A DNA stretch of 64,000 nucleotides from Oceanobacillus sp. CFH 90083 (GCF_009389585.1 NZ_VIYG01000014.1:33023-97022); one strand, 5' to 3'; positions 1 through 9,360 are shown, counted from the stretch's first letter. Program-made: numbers and translations. Notes: generated by a model not told the origin, from the letters alone.

Positions 1-723
1 GAGGTCGACCAGCATTTAGCAAGTGCAGCAGATAACCTCTATGGGGCTGTACAATTCTATAATCCGGTGGAGTTATATGGAAAAGAAGTAGGGGAGCAGT
101 TTATCCCGGGCAATGCCTTAGAAGGTCCGGATGGTACGAAAATGTACACAGGAATTACTTCTCCTGTCCTTTCACTGGGGAATTTCCTGATTACCAGTGA
201 AAATGAAAATCCGGAAGCTACATTAAGATGGATCGATTATTTCTGGAGTGAGGAAGGGCAAAAGATGTTTTTTATGGGCATTGAAGGTGTGACCTATGAG
301 GAAACAGAGGAAGGTCCGAAACTGACAGAAGAAATGACGAATAATCCGGATGGTTTAACACTGACGCAGGCACTGGCAGAATATATTATTAACCCTGGCG
401 GCAATCATCCCGTGATTATCACGGATGAGTTCTTTACCGGCTCGGAGAATGCACCAACCGATGTAGAAGCTGCCGAGCAATTAGAGCCGTATTTAATTGA
501 CGAAATTTGGCCGGCATTTACGTATACAGCAGAAGAAAATGACCGTATTACTGTATTAGAAACAGATCTGCAAAAATATGTAGAAGAAATGCAGGCCGGT
601 TTTATTACAGGGGAAATTGATTTCTCTGACTGGGATACGTATGTGGATACCATTAAAGAGATGGGCTATGACGAATATATGGAAATTCAACAAGCTGCTT
701 ATGAACGCTATAAAGAAAATTAA
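1..723 (+). CDS. ABC importer sugar-binding protein, C-terminal part
   Basis: Last 240 codons of an extracellular solute-binding protein. The frame is open from base 1, so the start, signal peptide and lipobox lie outside the window. The stretch around residues 80-95 (DYFWSEEGQKMFF) and the acidic, aromatic-rich C-terminus fit the large LplA/YtcQ-type sugar-binding lipoproteins. The next two genes encode LplB/LplC-type permeases, which supports the call. It would capture an oligosaccharide outside the membrane and pass it to those permeases. The substrate cannot be read from the sequence; the NamZ gene downstream points to cell-wall-derived sugars (inference). Confidence 0.85.
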   Translation, partial: EVDQHLASAADNLYGAVQFYNPVELYGKEVGEQFIPGNALEGPDGTKMYTGITSPVLSLGNFLITSENENPEATLRWIDYFWSEEGQKMFFMGIEGVTYEETEEGPKLTEEMTNNPDGLTLTQALAEYIINPGGNHPVIITDEFFTGSENAPTDVEAAEQLEPYLIDEIWPAFTYTAEENDRITVLETDLQKYVEEMQAGFITGEIDFSDWDTYVDTIKEMGYDEYMEIQQAAYERYKEN

Positions 724-756
724 ATGCCTGTCATCCTGAACAGAAGTTGAATTTAT

Positions 757-784
757 CACCGGCTGGATTTATGTCCAGCTGGTG
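757..784 (+). promoter_or_regulatory. intercistronic stem-loop
   Basis: An 11-bp stem (757-767 with 774-784, one mismatch) with a 6-base loop lies between the binding-protein gene and the first permease gene. It has no T tract, so it is not a typical terminator. Such hairpins often protect the upstream mRNA and keep the binding protein in excess over its permeases; that role is inferred. Confidence 0.5.
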
Positions 785-803
785 GTAAATAGGAGGTTGA
801 AGA

Positions 804-1751
804 ATGAAGGGAGTAAAAAATGAAGTTTCTGTATCAGCTCAAAGTAAATTTTATCAAGTGAAAAAGAACTTCGCTCGAAATTGGCAAATATATGTCTTCT
901 TACTTCCGGCGATTACCTATTTCATTTTATTGCATTATATACCGATGTACGGTGTCCAGATCGCTTTCAAAAACTTTTTTGCCAACCTAGGAATCTGGGG
1001 GAGCCCATGGGTAGGATTTGATCACTTCGAGCGTTTTTTTAATTCGTACTATTTTTGGAGACTGCTTAAAAACACACTGATATTAAGTGCGTATCAATTA
1101 ATCTTATTTCCGTTGCCTATTATTCTCGCACTCTCCCTGCATGAAGTTAGAAATAGAGTATTTAAAAGATGGGCTCAAACATTAACCTATGCTCCACATT
1201 TTATTTCTGTTGTCGTTGTCGTCGGAATGATTGTTATTTTTTTAGACCCTACAACAGGATTAGTAAATCGTCTTATTGTTGCTTTTGGTGGAAGTCCGAT
1301 TGATTTTCTGACGAGTCCAAGCTGGTTCAGACACATTTTTACCTGGTCCGGTGTCTGGCAGACGCTCGGGTGGGGCTCCATTATTTATCTGGCAGCGTTA
1401 TCCGGTGTTAATCCGGAATTACATGAGGCGGCAAAAGTGGATGGTGCCTCGCGTCTGCAGCGTATTTTTCATATTAATATCCCAAGCATTCTGCCAACGA
1501 TTGTTGTGTTATTTATTCTAAACATTGGCAGCTTTATGACAGTTGGTTTTGAAAAAGTGCTGCTTATGCAAAATAATTTAAATGCAAAAACATCTGATGT
1601 GATTCAGACATTTGTGTATCAAACGGGTCTCTTGGAAGGACAATACAGTTTTGCTGCGGCTATCGGACTGTTTGACTCGGCAATCAACATTGCGCTGCTC
1701 ATCTTATTTAACTATGTAGCCAGAAAAGTAAGCGACAACAGTCTCTGGTAA
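804..1751 (+). CDS. ABC sugar transporter permease, LplB type
   Basis: Integral membrane permease of a carbohydrate ABC importer, 315 aa, normal for the family. After a cytoplasmic N-terminus (about residues 1-28) it has six predicted membrane spans. The permease signature loop is at about residues 208-222 (HEAAKVDGASRLQRI), the EAA motif that contacts the ATPase. AGGAGG precedes the ATG. It is followed after 13 bases by the LplC-type partner; together they form the heterodimeric channel. No ATP-binding subunit is encoded nearby, as is usual for this group, which generally relies on a shared MsmX-type ATPase encoded elsewhere (family knowledge). Confidence 0.93.
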   Translation: MKGVKNEVSVSAQSKFYQVKKNFARNWQIYVFLLPAITYFILLHYIPMYGVQIAFKNFFANLGIWGSPWVGFDHFERFFNSYYFWRLLKNTLILSAYQLILFPLPIILALSLHEVRNRVFKRWAQTLTYAPHFISVVVVVGMIVIFLDPTTGLVNRLIVAFGGSPIDFLTSPSWFRHIFTWSGVWQTLGWGSIIYLAALSGVNPELHEAAKVDGASRLQRIFHINIPSILPTIVVLFILNIGSFMTVGFEKVLLMQNNLNAKTSDVIQTFVYQTGLLEGQYSFAAAIGLFDSAINIALLILFNYVARKVSDNSLW

Positions 1752-1764
1752 GGAGGTTTGAAGG

Positions 1765-2652
1765 ATGAAAAGATTCACGCTGTCAGACCGAGGGTTTGAT
1801 GTAGTTAATACAATATTTCTTTTTATTATTTTAATATTAATTGTCTATCCTCTGGTCTTTGTTTTAAGTGCCTCTATCAGTGATCCGCAGGCAGTCAGCT
1901 CGGGTAAAATGTGGCTCTGGCCGGTCGATATTACGTTTAAAGGATATGAGCGTGTATTTGCCAATGATGCCATCTGGCTCGGATACAAAAATACCATTAT
2001 ATACACCGTCGTTGGAACGGCCATTCATTTATTTGTTTTATTGCCTTGCGCATATGCTTTATCACGTAAAGAATTAATGGCAAAGAAGCTTATCCTCTGG
2101 TTTATTTTATTTACCATGCTGTTTAACGGAGGGTTAATTCCTACTTACCTTGTTGTGAAATCAATGGGGATGCTTGATACGATGTGGGCAATTATTATCC
2201 CGAACGTTGTCGGAGCCTGGTCTATTCTGGTTGCGAGAGCTTTTTTTCAGCAAAGTATCCCGGACCAATTAGTAGAAGCATCCAAAATTGATGGTGCCTC
2301 TGATTTCTATATTTTTATCCGGGTGGTATTACCGTTGTCTCTGCCAATTATTGCAGTCATGGCACTGTTCCATGCAGTTAATTTATGGAATCAGTATTTT
2401 AACGCATTAATTTATTTATCAGACCGCGATAAGTACCCGCTGCAATTAATTTTAAGAGAGATTCTCGTTGTAAACCAGATGCAGCTGAATGACCCGGGCG
2501 GATCAGCGGAATCCCTGGTCGACCAGGTGAAAACAGCCGGTCTGATTAAATATGCAGTGATTATTGTATCATCGCTGCCATTATTATTAATTTATCCATT
2601 TGTCCAACGTTTTTTTGTACAGGGAGTTTTGATAGGCTCGATTAAAGAATAG
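1765..2652 (+). CDS. ABC sugar transporter permease, LplC/YtcP type
   Basis: Second permease of the importer, 295 aa with six predicted membrane spans. The EAA-type loop is at about residues 171-185 (VEASKIDGASDFYIF). The C-terminus PFVQRFFVQGVLIGSIKE is the usual end of LplC/YtcP-type permeases. It sits 13 bases after the first permease gene with AAGGAGG ahead of the ATG, in the same operon. It pairs with the upstream permease in the plasma membrane; substrate unknown. Confidence 0.93.
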   Translation: MKRFTLSDRGFDVVNTIFLFIILILIVYPLVFVLSASISDPQAVSSGKMWLWPVDITFKGYERVFANDAIWLGYKNTIIYTVVGTAIHLFVLLPCAYALSRKELMAKKLILWFILFTMLFNGGLIPTYLVVKSMGMLDTMWAIIIPNVVGAWSILVARAFFQQSIPDQLVEASKIDGASDFYIFIRVVLPLSLPIIAVMALFHAVNLWNQYFNALIYLSDRDKYPLQLILREILVVNQMQLNDPGGSAESLVDQVKTAGLIKYAVIIVSSLPLLLIYPFVQRFFVQGVLIGSIKE

Positions 2653-2704
2653 GGAGAATCAGGCTGATGTGAAAGGAGTTTTTAGAGGACGGGAGAGAAT
2701 GGTG

Positions 2705-3322
2705 ATGAGTGGATTTATTGATGGATATTATCGATTCGCTGTATGGGTGACAAGATTTGCTTACCTAAACTTACTCTGGATTGCTTTCTCACTGCTTGGA
2801 CTTGGTTTATTTGGACTATTTCCGGCTACAGCATCGATGTTTGCTGTTGTACGAAAATGGGTTCAGGGAGAGAAAGATATTCCGATCCTGGCTGTTTTTT
2901 GGAAGTCCTATAAAAGAGAGTTTTTGAAAATTAATGTGTTAGGATATATTCTTGCAGCAGCAGGCTATGTGATGACAATGGAATTTCAAATTTTACGGAC
3001 GCAGGAGCATATCGCATACACGATAGCCAGCTTTGCAATCATCGGGTTATTTCTGCTGTTAGCTGTTATTATGCTTTATATTTTTCCGGTTTTTGCACAT
3101 TTTCAATTACGGTCATTGGATTATATTAAATGGGCACTGCTGATTGGCATCGGGCATCCTTTATTAACGGTGTTTCTTTTTGGAATCGTTATTGCAATCA
3201 GCTATCTTTCGTTTATGACGATCCCTGCTTTATTCTTTTTCTTTGGGGGGAGTGTGATTGCATATATCATCATGTGGGGCGTTCAGTTAACCTTTTCAAA
3301 AATGGAAAAAAGCCTTGTATAA
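2705..3322 (+). CDS. DUF624 (YesL-like) membrane protein
   Basis: About 205 aa with four or five predicted membrane spans. The N-terminal pattern MSGFIDGYYRFAVWVTRFAY, followed by LNLLWI, is typical of DUF624/YesL proteins, which are commonly encoded beside LplABC-type sugar transporters. The molecular role of the family is not established; an accessory role in uptake is inferred from neighbourhood. The frame extends up to a GTG at 2669, but GGGAG at 2691-2695 is well placed only for the ATG at 2705 (an ATG at 2699 is too close), so 2705 was chosen. Confidence 0.8.
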   Translation: MSGFIDGYYRFAVWVTRFAYLNLLWIAFSLLGLGLFGLFPATASMFAVVRKWVQGEKDIPILAVFWKSYKREFLKINVLGYILAAAGYVMTMEFQILRTQEHIAYTIASFAIIGLFLLLAVIMLYIFPVFAHFQLRSLDYIKWALLIGIGHPLLTVFLFGIVIAISYLSFMTIPALFFFFGGSVIAYIIMWGVQLTFSKMEKSLV

Positions 3323-3345
3323 AATAGATGTGGAGGTGTGCAGGA

Positions 3346-4497
3346 TTGGTACGATTAGGTCTGGATATATTTTTAGAAAAAGGATATAAGCGGGTGGAAG
3401 GCCTGCGGATTGGTCTGGTTACTAATATGACAGGCGTAAACGGAAAGCTTCAGCCCGCCATTGATTTGTTCGCTGAGCATCCGGCAATAAATCTTGTTGC
3501 CTTATACGCTCCAGAGCATGGGATCCGCGGAGATGCGAAGGAAGGGCAGAAGGTAACCTCTGCAATGGATGATGCTACAGGACTGCCTGTGTACAGCTTG
3601 TATGGGCAGACGAGAAAACCAAGTAAAGAAATGCTGGCAAATGTGGATGTGCTTGTATTTGATTTACAGGATATCGGCTCCAGATACTACACATATATTT
3701 ATACGATGGCCTATGTGATGGAAGCATGTATGGAATACGGAAAAAAGCTGATAGTCCTTGATCGGCCCAATCCTGTTTCCGGGCTGAATACAGAAGGAAA
3801 TCTGGTTGAAGCCGACCTGCGTTCCTTTGTCGGGCTGCTCCCCATCCCAAACCGGCATAGCATGACAGTAGGAGAGCTGGCACGATTATTTAAAAATGAA
3901 TTCGGTTATCGATGTGACCTCACTGTTATACCGATGGAAGGCTGGAGGCGCAGCATGTATTTTGACGATACGAATTTATTTTGGGTTCCTCCGTCTCCGA
4001 ACACACCTACGATAGACATGGCTATTTTATATCCGGGCACTTGTCTTATCGAAGGGACGAACGTATCCGAGGGAAGAGGGACCGCAAAACCATTTGAATG
4101 GATTGGAGCTCCATTTATTGAGGGACAGAAGCTTGCGAAAGTATATAACGATAAAAAAATACCTGGAGTGCTTGCCCGCCCGGTATCCTTTGTGCCTGCC
4201 TATCAAAAACATGAAGGTGCAATCTGCGGCGGCATCCAGCTTCATATTGAGAATCGTCATACACTTCATTCCTTGCGGGCAGGGATAGCCTTAGTGGAAG
4301 CAATCGCCAATGTCTATCCGGATCAATTTCAATTTACCCAAAATGAAAACGGGAAGTATTTCTTTGATTTACTGGCAGGAACAAAACGATTAAGGAAATA
4401 TATTTTAGATGGGGAAGCAGAAGGTTATTTGGACGAAAGCCAGCAAGAGCTGGAAAATTTTAAGAATAAGCGGAAAAAATATCTTTTATATCGTTGA
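3346..4497 (+). CDS. namZ: exo-beta-N-acetylmuramidase NamZ-like (DUF1343, GH171)
   Basis: About 383 aa, matching the DUF1343 family whose B. subtilis member NamZ (YbbC) removes terminal MurNAc from peptidoglycan glycan chains. Conserved stretches seen are YAPEHGIRG (about residues 53-61), FDLQDIGSRYYTYIYTM (about 105-121) and the block GTNVSEGRGTAKPFEWIGAP. The TTG at 3346 is chosen because GGAGG lies at 3332-3336; an ATG at 3328 has no binding site. No signal peptide follows, whereas the B. subtilis enzyme is secreted. A cytoplasmic enzyme fed by the upstream importer is therefore likely (inference). A MurR-like regulator follows 69 bases later. Confidence 0.88.
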   Translation: MVRLGLDIFLEKGYKRVEGLRIGLVTNMTGVNGKLQPAIDLFAEHPAINLVALYAPEHGIRGDAKEGQKVTSAMDDATGLPVYSLYGQTRKPSKEMLANVDVLVFDLQDIGSRYYTYIYTMAYVMEACMEYGKKLIVLDRPNPVSGLNTEGNLVEADLRSFVGLLPIPNRHSMTVGELARLFKNEFGYRCDLTVIPMEGWRRSMYFDDTNLFWVPPSPNTPTIDMAILYPGTCLIEGTNVSEGRGTAKPFEWIGAPFIEGQKLAKVYNDKKIPGVLARPVSFVPAYQKHEGAICGGIQLHIENRHTLHSLRAGIALVEAIANVYPDQFQFTQNENGKYFFDLLAGTKRLRKYILDGEAEGYLDESQQELENFKNKRKKYLLYR

Positions 4498-4566
4498 GGG
4501 CAGATATACGTACTGATTTGATGGTAACAAGCCAGCTTTTTCTAAGCAGAGAGACTAAGAAATGAG

Positions 4567-5451
4567 TTGATCATAGTGCCTTTTATAAACGGTGGAATAA
4601 CAAGAATGAATGAGATGCTTTCCAGCCTCCCGCCATCTGAAAAAAAGATTGCTGCTTATATTTTAAAGCATCCGGAAGAAGCGATTTCATTGACTGCAAA
4701 GGAGCTTGGGAAACGCAGTGAAACAAGCGGGGCAGCAGTGATTCGATTATGTAAGTCCCTGAACCTGAAAGGCTTCCATGATCTGAAAATCCGTATCGCA
4801 GGCGATTTGCAAAGAAAAGACGAATATGAATTTCGTGATATTGATCCCAATGAAACATCTGTATCCATTATTGATAAAATGACGAATAACAGTATTCAAA
4901 CCATACGGGAAACCGCACAATTAATCGATATGGATCAGCTGCAAGCGGGAGTGGAATTTCTGAATGATGCAGCTAAAATCCTGTTTATCGGCGTTGGTGC
5001 ATCAGGAATGATTGCCCGGGATGCAGTACAAAAGTTTATCCGGATTAATAAAAATGCTTATGCATTTGAGGATATGCATATGACCGCGACAGTGATTGCC
5101 AATATGAGCAAAAATGATGTCGTTGTTGGTATTTCTTTTTCCGGAGAAACCATTGAAATTGCCAATATGCTTCACCTTGCCAAAAAACGAGGTATCAAAA
5201 CAATCAGCCTGACCAAATACGGAAAATGGCCTGTTACGGAGCATGCAGATATAAAATTGTATACATCTACGACAAGGGAACCGATTTTCCGAAGCGGAGC
5301 AACATCCTCCCGGATCGCACAGCTGCAGGTCATGGATATCTTGTTTATGAATGTCGCTGCATTACAATATCATGTTACAGTGAAGCATCTCGACGAAACA
5401 AGAGCTGCCGTTGATTTCTTTAAAAAAGGAAATGAAAAGATAAAAAAATAA
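4567..5451 (+). CDS. RpiR/MurR-like transcriptional regulator with SIS domain
   Basis: About 294 aa. N-terminal RpiR helix-turn-helix (about residues 15-85; SLTAKELGKRSETSGAAVIRLCK) and C-terminal SIS sugar-phosphate domain (about 115-260; LFIGVGASGMIARDAVQKF, then ISFSGETIEIANM). This is the architecture of MurR/YbbH, which controls MurNAc use and senses MurNAc 6-phosphate. Adjacency to namZ supports a cell-wall sugar regulator. The start is uncertain: TTG 4567 gives the longest frame, GTG 4576 keeps the typical FINGGITRMNEML start, and ATG 4606 also has a GGTGG upstream. Effector identity is inferred from context only. Confidence 0.85.
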   Translation: MIIVPFINGGITRMNEMLSSLPPSEKKIAAYILKHPEEAISLTAKELGKRSETSGAAVIRLCKSLNLKGFHDLKIRIAGDLQRKDEYEFRDIDPNETSVSIIDKMTNNSIQTIRETAQLIDMDQLQAGVEFLNDAAKILFIGVGASGMIARDAVQKFIRINKNAYAFEDMHMTATVIANMSKNDVVVGISFSGETIEIANMLHLAKKRGIKTISLTKYGKWPVTEHADIKLYTSTTREPIFRSGATSSRIAQLQVMDILFMNVAALQYHVTVKHLDETRAAVDFFKKGNEKIKK

Positions 5452-5532
5452 GGCAAGCTGCTCCAGGAGAATATCATAGCGATACTATAAGAATTTTTAG
5501 GATCAATGTCATCAAAAGGAAGGGATATATCA

Positions 5533-6489
5533 ATGATAAGGTTAGAACCATGGAGTGCCAGACGAATAGAAGCAGTTGTTCAATTATGGAACGGGGAAAT
5601 TGGAACGGACTTTCCAATGCGAAAGGAGTTGTTTAAACAAAATAGCTTCGAGGATGAAAATATATGTAAACAAGCCTCGGCTATTGCCGTGGATGATGAA
5701 GGTAACGTTGCCGGGTTTGTTGTCGCTAAAATATATCAGGAAAAACACAAGGTCGACATCAGCAGGACAACAGGCTGGATTCAAGTACTTCTTGTTGGAG
5801 AGTCGCAGAGAAATCAAGGAATTGGCTCAACATTATTAGCAAACGCTGAAAAATACTTAAAGAAAGCTGGTGCAAAACTAATTCTGCTCGGACGCGACCC
5901 GTGGCATTATTTTCCCGGCATTCCGGTGGAACTAAAAGAAACAAAAGCCTGGTTTGAACGTAAAGGATATGAAAACACCGGTACAGAGCATGACATGATT
6001 AGAAAATACAGTGTTCATGATGAAATAAAAATCCCAAATATGAACGGTGTAGAATGCTGCGTATTAGATCTCGCAGATAAGGAGTTATTTCTTGATTTCC
6101 TGCATCGCTGTTTCCCAGGAAGGTGGGAATATGAAGCGATTCATTATTTTCGAAAAGGTGGAACAGGAAGAGAATTTGCCATTATGAAAAAAGAGAAAAA
6201 AATTATCGGGTTCTGTCGAATGAATGATGAACAATCAGTGTTAATTGCTCAAAATGTATACTGGGCGCCTTTGTTTAAGGAGAAGTTAGGAGGGATTGGA
6301 CCTTTAGGGGTGGATAAGAGGGAGCGTGGACAAGGATATGGCTTGGCAATTGTTGAAGCTGGAATAAATTTTTTAAGAGAACGGGGCCATTCACGTATTG
6401 TGATTGATTGGACTGGATTGATTTCCTTCTATAATAAATTAGGATACACTGTTTGGAAATCCTATTCTGCATATAAAAAGGATGTCTAA
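5533..6489 (+). CDS. tandem GNAT-domain acetyltransferase
   Basis: 318 aa, about twice the size of a single GNAT enzyme. The first domain carries the acetyl-CoA motif LVGESQRNQGIGSTLLANAE (about residues 88-107). The second, more divergent copy has GVDKRERGQGYGLAIVEAG (about 258-276). The ATG at 5533 is preceded by AAGGAAGGG at a good distance; an ATG 27 bases upstream is not. Acceptor substrate unknown. Bacillus subtilis also has a GNAT gene (ybbJ) in its MurNAc recycling cluster, so a place in that pathway is possible but unproven. It may equally be a stand-alone gene. Confidence 0.8.
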   Translation: MIRLEPWSARRIEAVVQLWNGEIGTDFPMRKELFKQNSFEDENICKQASAIAVDDEGNVAGFVVAKIYQEKHKVDISRTTGWIQVLLVGESQRNQGIGSTLLANAEKYLKKAGAKLILLGRDPWHYFPGIPVELKETKAWFERKGYENTGTEHDMIRKYSVHDEIKIPNMNGVECCVLDLADKELFLDFLHRCFPGRWEYEAIHYFRKGGTGREFAIMKKEKKIIGFCRMNDEQSVLIAQNVYWAPLFKEKLGGIGPLGVDKRERGQGYGLAIVEAGINFLRERGHSRIVIDWTGLISFYNKLGYTVWKSYSAYKKDV

Positions 6490-6574
6490 ATCCTTATTCA
6501 TCCGTTATTCATATCGATTACTGAATGAAGTTTTCCGGCTCAGGGTCAGTCAACAGGTATAGCAGCTCAAAAGT

Positions 6575-6608
6575 GCTCTTCTGAAGTAAACAGGAAGAGC
6601 GTTTTTTA
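6575..6608 (+). terminator. rho-independent terminator
   Basis: GCTCTTC pairs with GAAGAGC (6594-6600), followed by G and a run of six T. It closes the transcription unit ending with the GNAT gene. Confidence 0.75.
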
Positions 6609-6721
6609 TTTTAGTGGATTTATTTCAATTTTTAGGAATTTTAAGTTATAATCATTATGTTAAACAAAATTGTCAGTTGAATAGTAGAGCAAATATTTTC
6701 TAAATCAGGAGGTGAGGAAGG

Positions 6722-7642
6722 ATGAACAGCATAGCTATTTTAAAAGAATTTGGATTTTACGTAGCAGAAGAGCAGGAAAGCATTTATCCATTTTCTCCAG
6801 TCTATAAGCTTCAGGATTATATTATCAAAAAAACACAGTACCCTTTGGAGAAAGCCCGGAAGCTTGTCAGGTATACGAAGTATTTACAAGAAAAAGGTAT
6901 CCCTGTTGTAACTCCGGTAAGCTTAACCACCAGCAATCCCAAACAAATAGAGGACGCATGCTATATTTGTTACCCGTTTATAAATGGGAGCCATTATCAA
7001 GGAACAGAAAAAGAAATTATCGGGGCGGGAGAGCTTCTTGGCCGTATCCATGCACTTTCCTCTTCTCAAAATACATTTGATTTAAGCGATTATAATGTTT
7101 TTGATTTTTACCATCATGAAGTAGATGATCATATGAAAAAGATTAGTGATTTCGTCAGTATCTATCAAGTCAATATCCCTATTCAGAAGCTGAAAGATTT
7201 ATTACATACAGCAGTGAAGAATCAGGAAAAATTAAAAAAGACTTCATTAAAATGGGTAGAGACCCCGCACGATTATAAAGCGAATAATCTTGTGTTTCAA
7301 AGCAAGCCTGTTCTTATAGATCCCGATAATGCTGTATGGATTCCACGTACATTTGATCTGGCATTGGCGTTATTATTATTTCATAATGAATTTCCTTCAG
7401 CTCCTGACCGTACGTTTACACCAAAGGAATGGAAGTTATTCTTAGCAGGTTATTTGAAGCATCAGATTTTAACAAATACAGAAATAAAAGCTTGGGAAGA
7501 AACGGTCCTGCATGTGTTTTTGGACGAAGTCATGTGGCTGATGGCTGAGGTAGAAGAGGATTGGGAGCGGAAGGAACAAAGAGATCTATTTGTCAGTGTG
7601 ACAGAAACACTGTTTCATATAAAAGATTATCCTGTTTATTAG
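6722..7642 (+). CDS. aminoglycoside-phosphotransferase-like kinase
   Basis: 306 aa protein with the kinase-like APH fold. The catalytic loop reads PHDYKANNLVF (about residues 182-192) and is followed by LIDPDNA, matching the HxDxxxxN and IDxxxA pattern in slightly altered form (HDYKANN instead of HGDxxxxN). The spacing of these motifs before a helical C-terminus is right for the family. Bacillus members include spore coat kinases and small-molecule kinases; the substrate here is unknown. AGGAGGTGAGG lies just ahead of the ATG. Monocistronic, 232 bases after the preceding gene. Confidence 0.75.
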   Translation: MNSIAILKEFGFYVAEEQESIYPFSPVYKLQDYIIKKTQYPLEKARKLVRYTKYLQEKGIPVVTPVSLTTSNPKQIEDACYICYPFINGSHYQGTEKEIIGAGELLGRIHALSSSQNTFDLSDYNVFDFYHHEVDDHMKKISDFVSIYQVNIPIQKLKDLLHTAVKNQEKLKKTSLKWVETPHDYKANNLVFQSKPVLIDPDNAVWIPRTFDLALALLLFHNEFPSAPDRTFTPKEWKLFLAGYLKHQILTNTEIKAWEETVLHVFLDEVMWLMAEVEEDWERKEQRDLFVSVTETLFHIKDYPVY

Positions 7643-7691
7643 ATAAGAGCAGGATCACAATGTTATATAAATAAAAGTTGGAGCGAATGCT

Positions 7692-8093
7692 ATGGATATA
7701 GAACAAAAGCTGTATAAAGCGGCTGTGGATTTAATCAAAAAAAGATACCCGGCAGGCTGGGGCGGTGCAGCAGCCATGTACACAGAATCCGGTCAAATAT
7801 TAACAAGTGTAGCTCCTGAAGTCATAAATGCTTCTACGGAATTATGTATGGAAACAGGAGCGATTTTAGAAGCGCATAAGCTGGATACTAAAGTAACCCA
7901 TTCCATTTGTGTCGCCAGAGAGGATGAAAACGCCCCATTTCTCATTTTAACGCCATGCGGTGTTTGTCAGGAGCGGCTTTTTTATTGGGGAGAAGAGGTC
8001 CAAGCTGCTGTAACCAATCCGGGTAATGAGCTTATATTTAAAACATTGAAAGAGCTTCAGCCGTATCATTGGTTTAAAGCATATGATGATTGA
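7692..8093 (+). CDS. cytidine deaminase-like protein
   Basis: 133 aa, the size of tetrameric cytidine deaminases. The zinc site is recognisable: TELCMETGAILEA (about residues 53-65) replaces the usual C/H-A-E motif and supplies one ligand plus the catalytic glutamate, and TPCGVCQERL (about 95-104) supplies the PCxxC ligands. The Met in place of Ala before the catalytic Glu is unusual. Blasticidin-S-deaminase-type members share this layout, so the substrate could be a nucleoside analogue rather than cytidine. It starts 49 bases after the kinase-like gene, possibly as one unit. Confidence 0.78.
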   Translation: MDIEQKLYKAAVDLIKKRYPAGWGGAAAMYTESGQILTSVAPEVINASTELCMETGAILEAHKLDTKVTHSICVAREDENAPFLILTPCGVCQERLFYWGEEVQAAVTNPGNELIFKTLKELQPYHWFKAYDD

Positions 8094-8112
8094 AACATCA
8101 TTTAACAAAATG

Positions 8113-8151
8113 AAAACGAACGGTCAGTTAGTGCAATCGACCGTTCGTTTT
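8113..8151. terminator. bidirectional terminator
   Basis: A perfect 13-bp stem (8113-8125 with 8139-8151) that starts with AAAA and ends with TTTT lies between the convergent deaminase-like and MFS genes, so it can stop transcription from both sides. Confidence 0.85.
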
Positions 8152-8166
8152 CTCTATAACTATATT

Positions 8167-9360
8167 TCATTCATAAGCTCTTTCAGCTGATCTGAATAAA
8201 GACTTATCCTCAATCTTATGCGTAACAAACATCAACACCACTCCAAAGAAAATCATACCCCCGGCAACAAAGGTGATTTCCCTGAATGAAAATTGATTGG
8301 TTAATAAGAGACTTCCCAAAGTAGCTCCAATCGAGTTTGCTAAATTAAACACAGATGCCGCAATAGTTCCTGATAAAGCCGGAGCTTCTTTTGCTGCTAA
8401 GATAATCTTTGCGTTTAATATTGGTGTTGTTCCAAATGTTCCGGCGCCAAATAAGAAGCAGGCAGCATAGGTAAAGAATGGGTTCGCTAATAAGAATGTA
8501 AAAGCAATCAGCACCGATCCTAAAATAGTCATTGCCACAATTAAACGCTCTGTTAATACTTCAGGCTGAATACGCCCGGAAACGAAATTCCCGATCACAG
8601 CGCCGAGTCCGAACAGGAATAAACCAATCGTTATACCTGTTACATCGAAGCCTGCGATTTCCCGAAGCATCGGTTCCTTGAAGGTATAAGCTGTAAATAC
8701 ACCGGAAAAGCCAAAGACAATAACGGCAATCAGCATCCAGACATTTTTATTCTTTAATATAGCCATCTCATTCTTCAGTTTAGGAACTTCTTTTTGTTTG
8801 ATATTTGGTGTAACGATGATAAGCCCGATTAAATTGATTATTCCCATTGCTGTAATAAACCAGAATACCAATCTCCAGTCAAGCATGCCGCCGATATAGG
8901 AACCAAAAGGAACCCCGAGCATAATTGCAATCGTGAGTCCGCCCTGTACCGCAGCAATCGCGCTTGTGCGTTTATGAGGCGGCGAAATGTCAACAGCCAT
9001 ACTCATGCATAATCCAAAGAATGGGGCATGCATAGTTGCAGAGAAAAGTCTGGAGAGAAGCAGGATCTCAAAAGTTGGTGCTGTGGCAGCAATGATATTA
9101 CTTATTATAAAGATGGACATAAGTGCGATTAACAGGGGCTTTGGTGAATATTTAACCGTTAATATCCGAAGCAGCGGACCACAGACAGCAACACTGATCG
9201 CGTAAACGCTGAGCAATAATCCAGTTGTAGAAACGGCTACATCTAAATCAGCAGCAAACTGCGTTAATAAACCGGTAACTGCATACTCTGTCATGCCAAT
9301 CGCAAATGTACCAATCATAAATACAGATAGAATCATATTACGGGAGAATTTTAAAGCCAT
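8167..9360 (-). CDS. MFS transporter, DHA1 drug-exporter type
   Basis: 397 aa with 12 predicted membrane spans. The N-terminal region FAIGMTEYAVTGLLTQFA and the motif-C-like stretch LGVPFGSYIGGMLDWRLVFW (about residues 147-166) place it with the AraJ/YdhP/chloramphenicol-exporter branch of the DHA1 family of proton-driven exporters. The charged motif A between spans 2 and 3 is weak (LLRILTVKYSPKPLLIA), as is common in that branch. Substrate unknown. It is transcribed toward the bidirectional terminator, alone, and divergently from the VOC-domain gene at 9606. Confidence 0.88.
   Translation of the reverse strand: MALKFSRNMILSVFMIGTFAIGMTEYAVTGLLTQFAADLDVAVSTTGLLLSVYAISVAVCGPLLRILTVKYSPKPLLIALMSIFIISNIIAATAPTFEILLLSRLFSATMHAPFFGLCMSMAVDISPPHKRTSAIAAVQGGLTIAIMLGVPFGSYIGGMLDWRLVFWFITAMGIINLIGLIIVTPNIKQKEVPKLKNEMAILKNKNVWMLIAVIVFGFSGVFTAYTFKEPMLREIAGFDVTGITIGLFLFGLGAVIGNFVSGRIQPEVLTERLIVAMTILGSVLIAFTFLLANPFFTYAACFLFGAGTFGTTPILNAKIILAAKEAPALSGTIAASVFNLANSIGATLGSLLLTNQFSFREITFVAGGMIFFGVVLMFVTHKIEDKSLFRSAERAYE

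Noticed and set aside
7692..8093. assignment as blasticidin S deaminase
   Set aside because: The zinc motifs fit the whole cytidine deaminase family; nothing specific to blasticidin was seen.
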